Source: JAKSUT01 sp045616505 (lineage in GTDB: Bacteria > Cyanobacteriota > Vampirovibrionia > Gastranaerophilales > Gastranaerophilaceae). Taken from it: a DNA stretch of 29,667 nucleotides. Of this stretch, positions 1-9,504 are shown piece after piece. Within the stretch, counting starts at the first letter, position 1. Every line of letters begins with the position of its first letter. The position numbers were made by a program, and so were the translations under genes. The stretch spans positions 1 through 29,667 of the forward strand of contig JAZLGV010000050.1 in NCBI GenBank assembly GCA_045616505.1. Reading direction: 5' to 3'. The notes below the pieces were generated by a model. That model was not told the origin of the DNA. It made no database searches and worked only from the letters and a program-made list of their open reading frames with translations.

Positions 1-1227
1 ATCTAGGTTGAATATTGTATGAAGAGCTTTTATAGCTTCATCTGAATCTTTCTTTTCTACAAGACAGCTGATTTTGATTTCGCTTGTAGATATCATTTTA
101 ATATTAACACCCATTTTTGCAATAGTTTCAAACATTGTTGCCGCAATACCAGGTCTATCAACCATACCTGCTCCTACGATAGAAACTTTTGCGATGTTTT
201 CATCAATATGGATAGCACCAGCAGACAAATCTTCTCTGATGCTTTCTAATATTTGTGTAGTTCTTGTTAAATCAGCTTTGTCAATTGTGAAAGCAATATC
301 GTTAGTGTTGTTTCCAGTTCTTGCGTAAGACTGAATAATCATATCTACGGAAATATTTTCTTTTGCAAGTGTTCCAAATAGTTTTGCTGCATTACCTGGA
401 ACATCTGGAATATCGCAAAATACTATTCTAACTTGAGATAAATCTGATGCAACTCCTGTGACTGGTTGGCTAAGTTCTATTTCCATATTTTCAACTCCTG
501 TTATTAAAGTTCCTTTGTTGTCAAGTTTGAAAGTTGAACGTACTCTTATTGGAATTTTGCTTAAATCAGCCGTTTCAACTGCTCTTGGGTGCAATACGTT
601 TGCTCCAACTCTTGCAAGTTCAAGCATTTCTCCGTATGATACTTGTTTTAGTCTTGTTGCGCAAGGTACAATTCTTGGGTCTGTAGTATAAACACCTTCA
701 ACATCTGTATAGATATCGCATCTTTTTGCTCTTAATGCAGCAGCAAGTGCGACTGCTGAAGTGTCTGAACCGCCACGTCCAAGAGTTGTGATTTCACCAT
801 TTTCTGTAACACCTTGGAAACCTGCAACAACAATGATTTTTCCTTCGTCAAGGTGTTTTCTTAATTTGTCTGTTTTTATATCTATAATTCTTGCTTTTTG
901 GTGAACATTTTCTGTTATAATTCCTATTTGCATAGCGTTCATACTGATTGCTTGATATCCTTTTTCTTGGATAGCCATACTTAATAGTGCAATAGAAACT
1001 CCTTCACCTGTTGAAAGCAACATATCCATTTCTCTTGCAGATGGTTTTTTAGAAATTTCTTTTGCCATTTTTACAAGATAATCTGTTGTGTGTCCCATAG
1101 CAGATACAACTACAACTACGTCGTTTCCAAGTTCTTTTTCTTTTATAACAGCGTCAGCTACTGATTTTATTTTTGTAGTATCTGCAACAGATGTTCCACC
1201 AAATTTTTGTACGATTATGTCGCTCAT
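1..1227 (-). CDS. lysC: Aspartate kinase (3' end cut by window edge)
   Basis: Phosphorylates aspartate, the first step towards lysine, threonine and methionine. I read 409 codons without a stop from the ATG complementary to 1225-1227. The N-terminus has KFGGTSVAD, the nucleotide-binding signature of the aspartokinase family. Mid-protein comes TTLGRGGSDTSAVALA, the usual aspartate-binding region. The C-terminal third contains two ACT-type regulatory repeats, the second including SIVGAGMVDRPGIAA. Length matches single-function LysC of about 405-410 residues, so probably only a few residues are missing. It lies 22 bases downstream of the TPR gene and is the last visible gene of the minus-strand run starting at fliO. 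The ACT repeats suggest feedback control by lysine and/or threonine, as in the family; which effector is not visible. Confidence 0.95.
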   Translation of the reverse strand, partial: MSDIIVQKFGGTSVADTTKIKSVADAVIKEKELGNDVVVVVSAMGHTTDYLVKMAKEISKKPSAREMDMLLSTGEGVSIALLSMAIQEKGYQAISMNAMQIGIITENVHQKARIIDIKTDKLRKHLDEGKIIVVAGFQGVTENGEITTLGRGGSDTSAVALAAALRAKRCDIYTDVEGVYTTDPRIVPCATRLKQVSYGEMLELARVGANVLHPRAVETADLSKIPIRVRSTFKLDNKGTLITGVENMEIELSQPVTGVASDLSQVRIVFCDIPDVPGNAAKLFGTLAKENISVDMIIQSYARTGNNTNDIAFTIDKADLTRTTQILESIREDLSAGAIHIDENIAKVSIVGAGMVDRPGIAATMFETIAKMGVNIKMISTSEIKISCLVEKKDSDEAIKALHTIFNLD

Positions 1228-1249
1228 ATCTTTTTTAAATTTGTTAAAT

Positions 1250-2755
1250 TTACCTTTCCCTATGATTGAAATTTGTTTCTATATCCCTTTTTTCTTCTAT
1301 ATATTTGAATTTATCGGGGTATTCTTTTTCAAACTTTTCGGCTATTTGAATTGCCTTTTCCCTATTATAATCAGAACTTTTTTCTTTGGCAAGTATATAA
1401 TTTACATAAAAGCAAAGGTTTAATGCTTCAATGTTACTGTTGTCGTATTTGAGAGCTGTTTGTACTTTTTTTAATGCATTTTCATATTCTTTTTGTTCTG
1501 TTAAGAATTGTGCAAAATCGATGTAATTTTGTGGGTTTTCTTTTTCGTATTCAATAGATTTTTTGTAATATTCAGTAGCTTTTTCGATGTTTGATTTTTT
1601 GTAATAAGCATATCCAAGTTTTGCATAAACTTGTTTTATTTTTGATGTCATTTTAAGTGTTTTTTCAAAGAAACTTATGGCATTATCTATGTCGCCTGAA
1701 TTTAGGTAAACTTCTCCTAGTCTAAATATTGTACTTGCATTAGAAGGGTTTAAGGTTAGCAAAGTGAAATATAATTCTCTTGCTTTGTCATAGTTTTCTA
1801 GTTTTAAGTATGCATAAGCAAGATAATTTAGTGCTAATTGAGAACTTTTATCTATTTTTAAGGCTTCATTTTGTTTTTCTATTGAGTCTTCAAATCTTTT
1901 GAAATGTTGTAATGAAATTCCCCAAGAAATATAGAAAAAACAGTTTACTGTACAATTTTCTTTACCTTTAGAGTAGTATTTCATACAATTTTCTTCATCA
2001 TCAAGGTTCATATAGCTTTCTGCAACAAGCATGTATGTTTCTATTTTGTGTTTGAATATTTCAAGAGATTTTTCTGCACATTTAATACATTTTTTATATT
2101 CTTTTTCTCTAAAGTATGAATAAGCAAGATAGTACCAAGCTTCGTTATGGTTTGGCATAGATGTTGTAATAAATTTGAATTTTTCTATTGCTTTTTTAGG
2201 TTCGTCAAGTTCTAAATCAATAAGTCCGAGAAAATATACTGCTTTAAAATTTGGAGCTTGTAATACGCAAGCTTTTTGTAGTTTTTCTTTTGCTTTTTCA
2301 AATTGTTTTTGTCTTAAAAGTGATAACCCCCAATTTATTGCAATATTTGCATTATTTGGGTCAAGTTTTGTAGCGTGTGAATAATTTTTTTCTGCTTTTT
2401 TGTAGTCATTTTTTTCTGTATAAATATTTGCAAGAAAACAAAATGCTTTAGAGCTGTTGTTGTCAATTCTGATTGCTTTAAAGAAACAGTCTTGTGCGTT
2501 ATCAAATTCTCTTGTTTTTGTGTAAATAATTCCGAGTTGAATGTATGCTTCAGGGTTTTTGTGTCCCATCAAAGTTGCAGATAAAAGTTTTTCTTTTGCT
2601 TTTTCGAGATTTCCTTCTTGCTCATCGTGTATTGCCCAATTCACATAGGCAATAGAAGGTAGGGCAGGAGTTTTTGACAATTCTTCGTATGTGTCAATAT
2701 CTTTGTCATATTTTTTTATATCTGATAGAAGTTTTTTTATGTATTTAGAATGCAA
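1250..2755 (-). CDS. Large tetratricopeptide-repeat protein
   Basis: A 501-residue protein built almost wholly of about a dozen 34-residue TPR units. Repeats with the typical pattern (A-x-Y-x-x-L-G, then A-x-x-x-Y-x-K-A) run from about residue 35 to 450; examples are NPEAYIQLGIIYTKTREFDN and KQVYAKLGYAYYKKSNIEKA. No signal peptide or membrane helix is evident, so it is probably a cytoplasmic scaffold for protein partners. The start overlaps the 3' end of the kdsC-like gene by 19 bases, which implies translational coupling. lysC follows 22 bases downstream. The neighbours (FliO, KdsC, LysC) do not agree on one pathway, so the partner cannot be inferred. TPR architecture is certain; function is unknown. 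Confidence 0.9.
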   Translation of the reverse strand: MHSKYIKKLLSDIKKYDKDIDTYEELSKTPALPSIAYVNWAIHDEQEGNLEKAKEKLLSATLMGHKNPEAYIQLGIIYTKTREFDNAQDCFFKAIRIDNNSSKAFCFLANIYTEKNDYKKAEKNYSHATKLDPNNANIAINWGLSLLRQKQFEKAKEKLQKACVLQAPNFKAVYFLGLIDLELDEPKKAIEKFKFITTSMPNHNEAWYYLAYSYFREKEYKKCIKCAEKSLEIFKHKIETYMLVAESYMNLDDEENCMKYYSKGKENCTVNCFFYISWGISLQHFKRFEDSIEKQNEALKIDKSSQLALNYLAYAYLKLENYDKARELYFTLLTLNPSNASTIFRLGEVYLNSGDIDNAISFFEKTLKMTSKIKQVYAKLGYAYYKKSNIEKATEYYKKSIEYEKENPQNYIDFAQFLTEQKEYENALKKVQTALKYDNSNIEALNLCFYVNYILAKEKSSDYNREKAIQIAEKFEKEYPDKFKYIEEKRDIETNFNHRER

Positions 2756-3222
2756 TCTACAACCTCTCTAAATGCTCCATTGCCACCTGCGGCTTCTGTG
2801 ATTTGGATATCTTTTATTTCTTTTATTTTGTTTACGGCATGAGGAACTGTTATTTTATTTTTTGCAAATTCAAGACATTCTAAATCGTTTACATCATCAC
2901 CGATATAAATATATTCATCTTGCGACAAATTGTATTCTTTTATTATGTTTTTTAAAACGTCTATTTTTTTTCTTATGTCTTGATAAGAATTTTCAAGTTT
3001 AAATCTATCTTTTAACATATCTATTATTGGATTTTTGTCACCTGATATATAGATGATATTTCTGTTTGTTTTTCTTAAAAGTGCGACTGCCATAATATCT
3101 TTGTAGCTTATTCTTTTTGACATTTCTAAGGAGTCTGAAATAAAGACGAAATTATCTGTCATAATTCCGTCAAAATCTGAAATGATATATTTAATTTTTT
3201 CTTTATTTTTTATGTTTAACAT
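2737..3222 (-). CDS. kdsC: KdsC-type HAD phosphatase (Kdo-8-phosphate phosphatase family)
   Basis: A 161-residue C0-type HAD hydrolase, the usual length for KdsC, with no cap domain. Motif I is SDFDGIMTD (residues about 15-23), where the first Asp is the nucleophile. Motif II is the Ser of IIYISGD. Motif III/IV is the late YIGDDVNDLECL. The C-terminal AAGGNGAFREVVD matches the tail loop that closes over the active site in KdsC tetramers. Family members dephosphorylate Kdo-8-phosphate for LPS inner core; close relatives act on sialic acid-9-phosphate or similar nonulosonates. LptC and LptA elsewhere in the window favour the LPS role, but a nonulosonate role cannot be excluded because flagellins of some bacteria carry such sugars and fliO lies directly upstream. 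A GGAG lies about 10 bases before the ATG. Confidence 0.85.
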   Translation of the reverse strand: MLNIKNKEKIKYIISDFDGIMTDNFVFISDSLEMSKRISYKDIMAVALLRKTNRNIIYISGDKNPIIDMLKDRFKLENSYQDIRKKIDVLKNIIKEYNLSQDEYIYIGDDVNDLECLEFAKNKITVPHAVNKIKEIKDIQITEAAGGNGAFREVVDCILNT

Positions 3223-3239
3223 TTAGAGTGTACTCCAAA

Positions 3240-3770
3240 TTAAAGATATTTTTTGTGTACGCTAAATTGATCTTCTTCTTTAGCTACGATTTCTTCTGTG
3301 TTTTCTAGTATTTCTTTTCCGTATAAAACTTGTATAGCATCATCAATTTCACTTTCGTCTGAAATTACTTTTGTTGTTTGGTCTTTGTATTCAGATGAAA
3401 TTCCTAAATCTTTGATTAAGTTTACAGAATTTGGAGTTGCACCAATAAGGTAACATCTTCCGTTTATTTCGATTACGTGTAAATTTCTATTTTGTCCAAG
3501 TTGTGTTGTAGATATAACTATTGCTCTGTTTAAGTCGTAATTTTTTGCTTGGTCTTTTGCAACTTTTGAACCTACAATATTAAGTTTTGAATAAATGATA
3601 CCTGTTATGTAGATTAAGAAAACAACAAAACCAAGTGAGAAAATTATTGTAAAAAAGTTTGGTTCGTTTGCTGATTCTTGTTTAAGTGCAGATTGTAAAT
3701 CTTCTGCAAGTGCAAAATTTGTTATAAATTGTGTTAAATATATCCCAATAGTGTAAAAAATCTTTTTCAT
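3240..3770 (-). CDS. fliO: Flagellar biosynthesis protein FliO
   Basis: A 176-residue membrane protein. An N-terminal hydrophobic segment ending in FALAEDL looks like a signal sequence, a short extracytoplasmic stretch follows, and one membrane helix lies at about residues 37-62. The cytoplasmic domain has the FliO/FliZ hallmark: a strand reading QLGQNRNLHVIEINGRCYLI followed by GATPNSVNLIKDL. FliO helps assemble the FliP/FliR core of the flagellar type III export gate. It is the first gene of the minus-strand run fliO-kdsC-TPR-lysC; the next start is 17 bases downstream. Finding it beside kdsC rather than beside fliP/fliQ/fliR is unusual, although the rest of the flagellar genes may lie outside this window. 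A GAGGA lies about 11 bases before the ATG. The tail after about residue 145 is acidic and of no recognisable fold. Confidence 0.85.
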   Translation of the reverse strand: MKKIFYTIGIYLTQFITNFALAEDLQSALKQESANEPNFFTIIFSLGFVVFLIYITGIIYSKLNIVGSKVAKDQAKNYDLNRAIVISTTQLGQNRNLHVIEINGRCYLIGATPNSVNLIKDLGISSEYKDQTTKVISDESEIDDAIQVLYGKEILENTEEIVAKEEDQFSVHKKYL

Positions 3771-3792
3771 TAGAAATAATCCTCAAAAACTA

Positions 3793-3821
3793 TATACAAT
3801 TAAAGTAAATGTCAGTATAAT
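3793..3821 (+). promoter_or_regulatory. Probable promoter of the histidine kinase
   Basis: TATACA at 3793-3798 and a perfect TATAAT at 3816-3821 are separated by 17 bases, a sigma70-type arrangement. Transcription would start near 3828, about 20 bases before the start codon, so the leader would be very short. Confidence 0.45.
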
Positions 3822-3848
3822 ATATTCTAACATAAAAAAACACGAGGT

Positions 3849-5144
<1,296 letters not shown>

Positions 5145-5156
<12 letters not shown>

Positions 5157-6131
5157 AATTTCTGATATAAGTTCTTTTAATTCTGATGTTATATCTGTTT
5201 TTTTTATGTTTTCTTTTACAAGATGTGCAAATTCTGCTTTTTTAAATTCTTTACCGTGAGATTTTAATAAGTTATCAAGAGTTTTTGTCATTGGATATTC
5301 AGTTGTAAGGTCATTGATTGTTACTGTGAAGAAATTTTTGAAGTGGTTATTGAGTGTTCTTTTGATTAAAAATTTAGAAAGTGTATCTTCAAATTCTCCG
5401 CATTTAAGTATATGAATTTTATCCTGCTTGCGTAGTTTTGGTTTTATTTCTTCGTAATTTTGTTTTGCATCGTTATCTAGCAATACAAAAATTGGAAGTT
5501 TTAAAATGTCTGCAAATTTATAAAAATATTTTACTACTTGGTTTTTTCCACCAGAAGAAATTAAAAGTATTCCGTTTTTTGCAAAATCGTAATTGTAGTT
5601 TTTTGCAAATTCCGGTAATAAAATTTCTTCGGTTATTCCTTCGGCTAAAATTATTTTTTTGAGAGGAAAAGTAAAACCTTTTTTTGAACATTCTTTTTTT
5701 ATGTCTTTATTTTGGCAAAGAGCATTTAACCACATTAGGTTTTGTGGAATATCTTTTTCTTTTTCAAAAAGTTTTGTCGCAGCATTATAATTTATCTTGT
5801 TGTCCAACAATAAAAGAGTTTCTTTGTCTAAATTAAAAATACTTTTTTCGTATTCTAATAGTTTTTTATTTATAGAATAATCTGCTTTTATATTTATGTT
5901 TAAGGCTTCAAAAGAGTTATCAAAAATTTTGTTGATATATTCTACAAGTTTTGTAAAATCAATGTTTTCTATTTCGTTTTTTTTAAATTTTGGTTCTATT
6001 AAATTTGAGCTTAAAAGGTCTTTAAAAACTCTTAAATATTTTTCTTTTGTAGGTTTAAAGCGTGTAAGTCTATCAATTGAAATAATTATTTGAGAAATTG
6101 AAAGTGGTTTTATTTTTTCATTTTTTATCAT
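5145..6131 (-). CDS. Stand-alone TOPRIM-domain protein (OLD-nuclease-like)
   Basis: A 328-residue protein. Residues 1-150 are helical, Lys/Asn-rich and match nothing I recognise. Residues about 158-255 form a TOPRIM fold: KKIILAEGITEEILLPEF carries the conserved Glu164, followed by ILLISSGGKNQVVKYF and by FVLLDNDAK with the DxD pair Asp219/Asp221. An acidic GEFEDTLSKFL (245-255) resembles the E-rich element after the DxD in OLD-family nucleases. In the OLD family the TOPRIM domain cuts DNA with divalent metal and is joined to an N-terminal ABC ATPase; no Walker A motif is visible here and the protein is too short to hold one. It converges on the histidine kinase (12-base overlap) and diverges from the gene at 6226. 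The ribosome binding site is weak. It could be a nuclease acting with an ATPase in trans, or a conserved housekeeping protein; I am sure only of the fold. Confidence 0.75.
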
Positions 6132-6183
6132 TATTATTTGTAACCTGTCTTAACAAAATCAATTTGCACATGGCAATTTTTTT

Positions 6184-6227
6184 ATTATTTTATCCTTTAT
6201 TATTATATAAAGCAAGGATAAAATAAT
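6184..6227 (+). promoter_or_regulatory. 14-bp perfect inverted repeat covering the RBS and start codon
   Basis: Left arm 6184-6197 (ATTATTTTATCCTT) is the exact reverse complement of right arm 6214-6227, with a 16-base AT-rich loop. The right arm holds the AAGG ribosome binding site (6214-6217) and the first two bases of the ATG at 6226. In RNA it would hide the initiation site; in DNA it could be a repressor operator, since the loop also contains TATTAT/TATATA sequences that could serve as a -10. Which applies depends on the transcription start, which I cannot fix: a candidate TTGCAC at 6164-6169 pairs only with a poor -10. Confidence 0.7.
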
Positions 6228-7536
6228 GTCAGTAATTCCAATTTCGGTAAATCAAAACACAAGAATAGTACCTTCTTATGTTACTGCTCCTCAAAAAGCA
6301 GTAATTCCAGATGCTTCACAAAGACGTATGCAAGCATCTTTTGGTGCTACTTCAAATGTTTCTTATTCGAATATTAGAACTCAAATGACACAAGAAGAAG
6401 TTGTTAAATATTCCGAGCTTGTTAAAAATTTGGATGCAAAAGAACGTACGAAATTGAATACTTTGCTTAAAACAGGTGTTTTGTTGAATAACAATTCAAA
6501 TGATAAATCAACAACACTTGATAATTTGTACAAAATTATTTCTGAAGAAAGAGCTGACGGACTTACTTCAAAAGTTGTTTTGAGAGATACTGTAAATATC
6601 CTTGAAAATCCTTCTGTTATTACTCAAACATTTGGTGATATTCCAAAAATGTTTGTAGAGCAAATTTTACAAAATGCAAAACCGAATGAAAAAGCAAAAA
6701 CTGACAAAATTACAAAAGATACAATAAATGTAAATGGCTCAAGTGCTTGTGTATCTGCAAGTATTGAGTATAATCTTGCAAAACAAACTCCAGCAGAATT
6801 TGCAAGATTTACAGCAGGTTTAACTTCTCCAAAATTGGCAGTAGAAAAAGTTATTGATTTATCTTGTTTGACTGATAATAAATTAGATTCATTGTCTTTG
6901 CTTGATACATTTAAAGTTCCTTATGAACTTATTGGACAAGATAAAGCAAAACTTACTCTTGCTCCTGATAAAAATGCTTATATAAGAGCTCAAATTCAAG
7001 ATAAATTTAAAGATTCTTGGGAGCGTTCTTCAGTTGATGCTTTAATGCAATCAACATTTATGAATGTAGGTTCTCAACAAACTTATGATGCTTTGACTGA
7101 TACTCGTGGTGGTGATATGAGCCCATCAGATAAAGGTTTGATTGAATATGAAAAAACTTTTACAGAGTCAATAGTTCAAAATAAAAATAAAACATCTCTT
7201 ACTTTCCAAAATTTAGATGAAAATGCAAAATTAGTTAATTATACTCAAAGTTTTGACAAAACTATGAAAAACATAACAGACGCATTAGCAATTGGTGAAA
7301 ATGTAATTGTTGGTTATGTGTTTATGGACAAAGATAAAAAAGTTGTAGGTGGACATGAAATCACTATTGTTGGAATAAAAACAAATAACAAAGGTGAAAA
7401 AGTGTTTATTTGCAACGATACTGATGATAACTATTCTGGTTTGATAGAAATAAAAGCTAAAACTTTATTGCCTTGCATTCATCATGCAGGTTTACCTCAA
7501 GAAGTTGTATCTGATGATGCATTAGCACAAGGATAG
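6226..7536 (+). CDS. Unknown protein with possible papain-like cysteine-peptidase fold
   Basis: A 436-residue protein with no signal peptide and no membrane helix. Residues 1-45 are low in structure and end in QASFGATSN, a short F-G motif like one in the small protein at 21779-22078. Residues 46-165 are helical. The C-terminal half shows a plausible papain-type order: Cys175 at the head of a helix (GSSACVSASIEYNLA), His377 on a strand (VGGHEITIVGIK), then Asn397-Asp398 (FICNDTDDN) 20 residues later. This resembles the Cys...GHxxxxxG...N/D arrangement of C1/C39 peptidases, but no preceding Gln oxyanion residue is obvious, so activity is a hypothesis. AAGG lies 8 bases before the ATG inside a 14-bp inverted repeat. 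It diverges from the TOPRIM gene and is followed by 151 bases without a gene, so it is probably transcribed alone. Confidence 0.6.
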   Translation: MSVIPISVNQNTRIVPSYVTAPQKAVIPDASQRRMQASFGATSNVSYSNIRTQMTQEEVVKYSELVKNLDAKERTKLNTLLKTGVLLNNNSNDKSTTLDNLYKIISEERADGLTSKVVLRDTVNILENPSVITQTFGDIPKMFVEQILQNAKPNEKAKTDKITKDTINVNGSSACVSASIEYNLAKQTPAEFARFTAGLTSPKLAVEKVIDLSCLTDNKLDSLSLLDTFKVPYELIGQDKAKLTLAPDKNAYIRAQIQDKFKDSWERSSVDALMQSTFMNVGSQQTYDALTDTRGGDMSPSDKGLIEYEKTFTESIVQNKNKTSLTFQNLDENAKLVNYTQSFDKTMKNITDALAIGENVIVGYVFMDKDKKVVGGHEITIVGIKTNNKGEKVFICNDTDDNYSGLIEIKAKTLLPCIHHAGLPQEVVSDDALAQG

Positions 7537-7687
7537 TTGAAGTTGTGTTTTGTTACAGGTTATCTCTTATGCGTATTGCATTTGAGAGTATTTTTGTTAC
7601 AAAAAATTAAACATTAAAAAAATATATATTATTTTTGTATTTTTAGTATATTATAAAATATGGTTAGCACATTTGGGAGTTAGTTAA

Positions 7688-8326
7688 GTGAGTTTTAATA
7701 TTTTTGAAAAATTGTTACCACCAAAAAACACGGTATTCTATGATATGTTTCAAGATTCTGCAAAGAATTGTCTTGATATAGCAACTTTGTTGAATGAAAC
7801 TATGGAAAACGGTATCTCAGAAGATAGAATATTAAGAGCGAGAACTTATAAACATCGAGGTTCTACTTTGGAAAGAGAAACTATCGGATTATTAAATTCA
7901 ACTTTTGTAACTCCTATTGATAGAGAAGATATACAACTTTTAGCAGCAATGTTGAATAAAATCACTAAAAAAATCTCTCAAGCATTATTGAATTTAAATG
8001 CATATAATTTAGTTAATTATACTGATGAATTGAGAGAACAGGCAAGTGCGATTTTGAAGGCAACAACAGAACTTCAAAGAAGTGTTGGCTTAATGAGAAC
8101 ATTGGCTAAAACATCAGATATTACTCATAGCAGAGATTTGATGAAAGAAATTGAAACTTTGGGTGATGATATTCACTATAGAGCGACAGCAAAATTGTTC
8201 TCAGGTGAATTTGAAGCTTTGGAAGTTATCAAATTAAGAGATATTTATAAATTATTAGAAAGCGCTATGGACAAATGTAATAGTGTTTCTGATGTGATTT
8301 TGAACATAGCATTAAAGAATAGTTAG
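7688..8326 (+). CDS. DUF47/PhoU-like phosphate-transport accessory protein
   Basis: A 212-residue all-helical protein of the DUF47 family (Pit accessory protein, PhoU-related four-helix fold). The family pattern is visible in an N-terminal Phe-rich start (MSFNIFEKLLPPKNTVFYDM), a central KITKKISQALLNLNAYN helix and a C-terminal IKLRDIYKLLESAMDKCNSV helix. DUF47 genes routinely pair with Pit transporters and the Pit gene starts 6 bases downstream, so the product probably modulates phosphate uptake at the membrane. The start is GTG at 7688, supported by GGGAG at 7675-7679 (8-base spacing); there is no upstream ATG. The 151-base gap before it is AT-rich with TATAAA at 7652-7657 as a possible -10; I see no terminator with a U tract in it. 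Confidence 0.88.
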   Translation: MSFNIFEKLLPPKNTVFYDMFQDSAKNCLDIATLLNETMENGISEDRILRARTYKHRGSTLERETIGLLNSTFVTPIDREDIQLLAAMLNKITKKISQALLNLNAYNLVNYTDELREQASAILKATTELQRSVGLMRTLAKTSDITHSRDLMKEIETLGDDIHYRATAKLFSGEFEALEVIKLRDIYKLLESAMDKCNSVSDVILNIALKNS

Positions 8327-8332
8327 AAAAAT

Positions 8333-9418
8333 ATGACAGTAGCAATAACAGTATTAATATTAGTAATTATAATAGCATATGTATTTGAATATATAAATGG
8401 CTTCCATGATTCGGCAAATGCTATTTCAACTGTTATATCTACAAAAGCATTAAGCCCAAGATATGCTATTTTGTATGCTGCGTGTTTAGATTTTACAGGT
8501 GCATTTTTCGGTACTCACGTTGCACATACAATTGGTGTGGGGTTAGTTTCTGGTGAATGTATAACACAATTAGTTATTTTGTCAGCATTGTTAGGCGCTG
8601 TTGTATGGAATATTTTAACTTGGCTTTGGGGTTTACCTTCAAGTTCTTCTCACGCATTGATTGGTGGTTTGTTAGGTGCTGCAATGTCAAGAGCTATGGT
8701 TCATTTGCAAGGTCAATATGAATTAATTTTTAGATTTCCTTCTTGCAGAGTTGAACACCCTGCGGTTGATATAATTAACTTACACAATGTATTGGATAAG
8801 GTGTTATTGCCAATGATATGTTCTCCGATATTAGGCTTTTGTGTAGGTTTTTTGGTTATATTGGTATTATTGAAAATATTTTATAGAGTGCGTCCTGAAG
8901 CTTTAAACAGAGTATTTAGAAAAATGCAATTGGTTTCTTCAGGTTTCTTGGCATTCAGCCACGGTTCAAATGATGCTCAAAAAACAATGGGGATTATTAC
9001 ATTGTCATTAATGACATTTGGCGTTATAAAAGATACTACATTCCATATTCCAACTTGGGTAATTTGTACTTGTGCGATGATGTTATCATTAGGTACAATG
9101 ACAGGTGGTTGGAAAATCATTAGAACAATGAGTTCAAAAGTTATTAAAATGAAACCAATTCACGGTTTTTCTGTTGAAATAGCTTCAGCAAGTATAATTT
9201 TGACAGCTTCTCATTTTGGTTTCCCTGTAAGTACAACTCATATTATTTCAACTGCAATTGTAGGTGTTGGAAGTATGGTAAAAGCTTCTGCTGTAAAATG
9301 GGGTATTGTTAAAAATATCGTAACTGCATGGGTTTGCACAATTCCTGTTTGTATGGGGTTATCTGCAGTGATTTATAAATGTTTATCAATGACAATTTTA
9401 GGCGCTGATGGTGGCTAA
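8333..9418 (+). CDS. pit: Pit-family inorganic phosphate transporter
   Basis: A 361-residue membrane protein with about ten hydrophobic helices. It has both signature repeats of the Pit/PNaS family: GFHDSANAISTVISTKAL near residue 23 and FSHGSNDAQKTMG near residue 207. The family moves metal-phosphate or phosphate with protons or sodium at low affinity. Each half also carries a helix-end motif, LPSSSSHALIGG and FPVSTTHIISTAIVG, the internal duplication expected for an inverted-repeat transporter. It starts 6 bases after the DUF47 stop with only an A-rich weak ribosome binding site, so translation is probably coupled. No phosphate-regulon gene (pst, phoB) is visible nearby. Confidence 0.95.
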   Translation: MTVAITVLILVIIIAYVFEYINGFHDSANAISTVISTKALSPRYAILYAACLDFTGAFFGTHVAHTIGVGLVSGECITQLVILSALLGAVVWNILTWLWGLPSSSSHALIGGLLGAAMSRAMVHLQGQYELIFRFPSCRVEHPAVDIINLHNVLDKVLLPMICSPILGFCVGFLVILVLLKIFYRVRPEALNRVFRKMQLVSSGFLAFSHGSNDAQKTMGIITLSLMTFGVIKDTTFHIPTWVICTCAMMLSLGTMTGGWKIIRTMSSKVIKMKPIHGFSVEIASASIILTASHFGFPVSTTHIISTAIVGVGSMVKASAVKWGIVKNIVTAWVCTIPVCMGLSAVIYKCLSMTILGADGG

Positions 9419-9504
9419 AATTTTTAATTGTTTATTTAAATTTTTTTGATATTATAATTTAGCGATTAGTATGTAGGTATATTTAAAATATAGGAGTGTA
9501 TATT

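Noticed and set aside
74..691. Plus-strand open frames over lysC
   Set aside because: They are reverse-strand shadows of a gene with clear aspartokinase motifs.
1250..2755. TPR protein as O-GlcNAc transferase-like enzyme
   Set aside because: Repeats run to near the end; no glycosyltransferase domain follows.
7560..7605. Possible terminator after the 436-residue gene
   Set aside because: CTCT/AGAG with imperfect flanks gives only a weak stem and no T run follows it closely.
9496..9504. GTG start adding three residues to the parvulin
   Set aside because: It overlaps the AGGAG ribosome binding site that serves ATG 9505 at ideal spacing.
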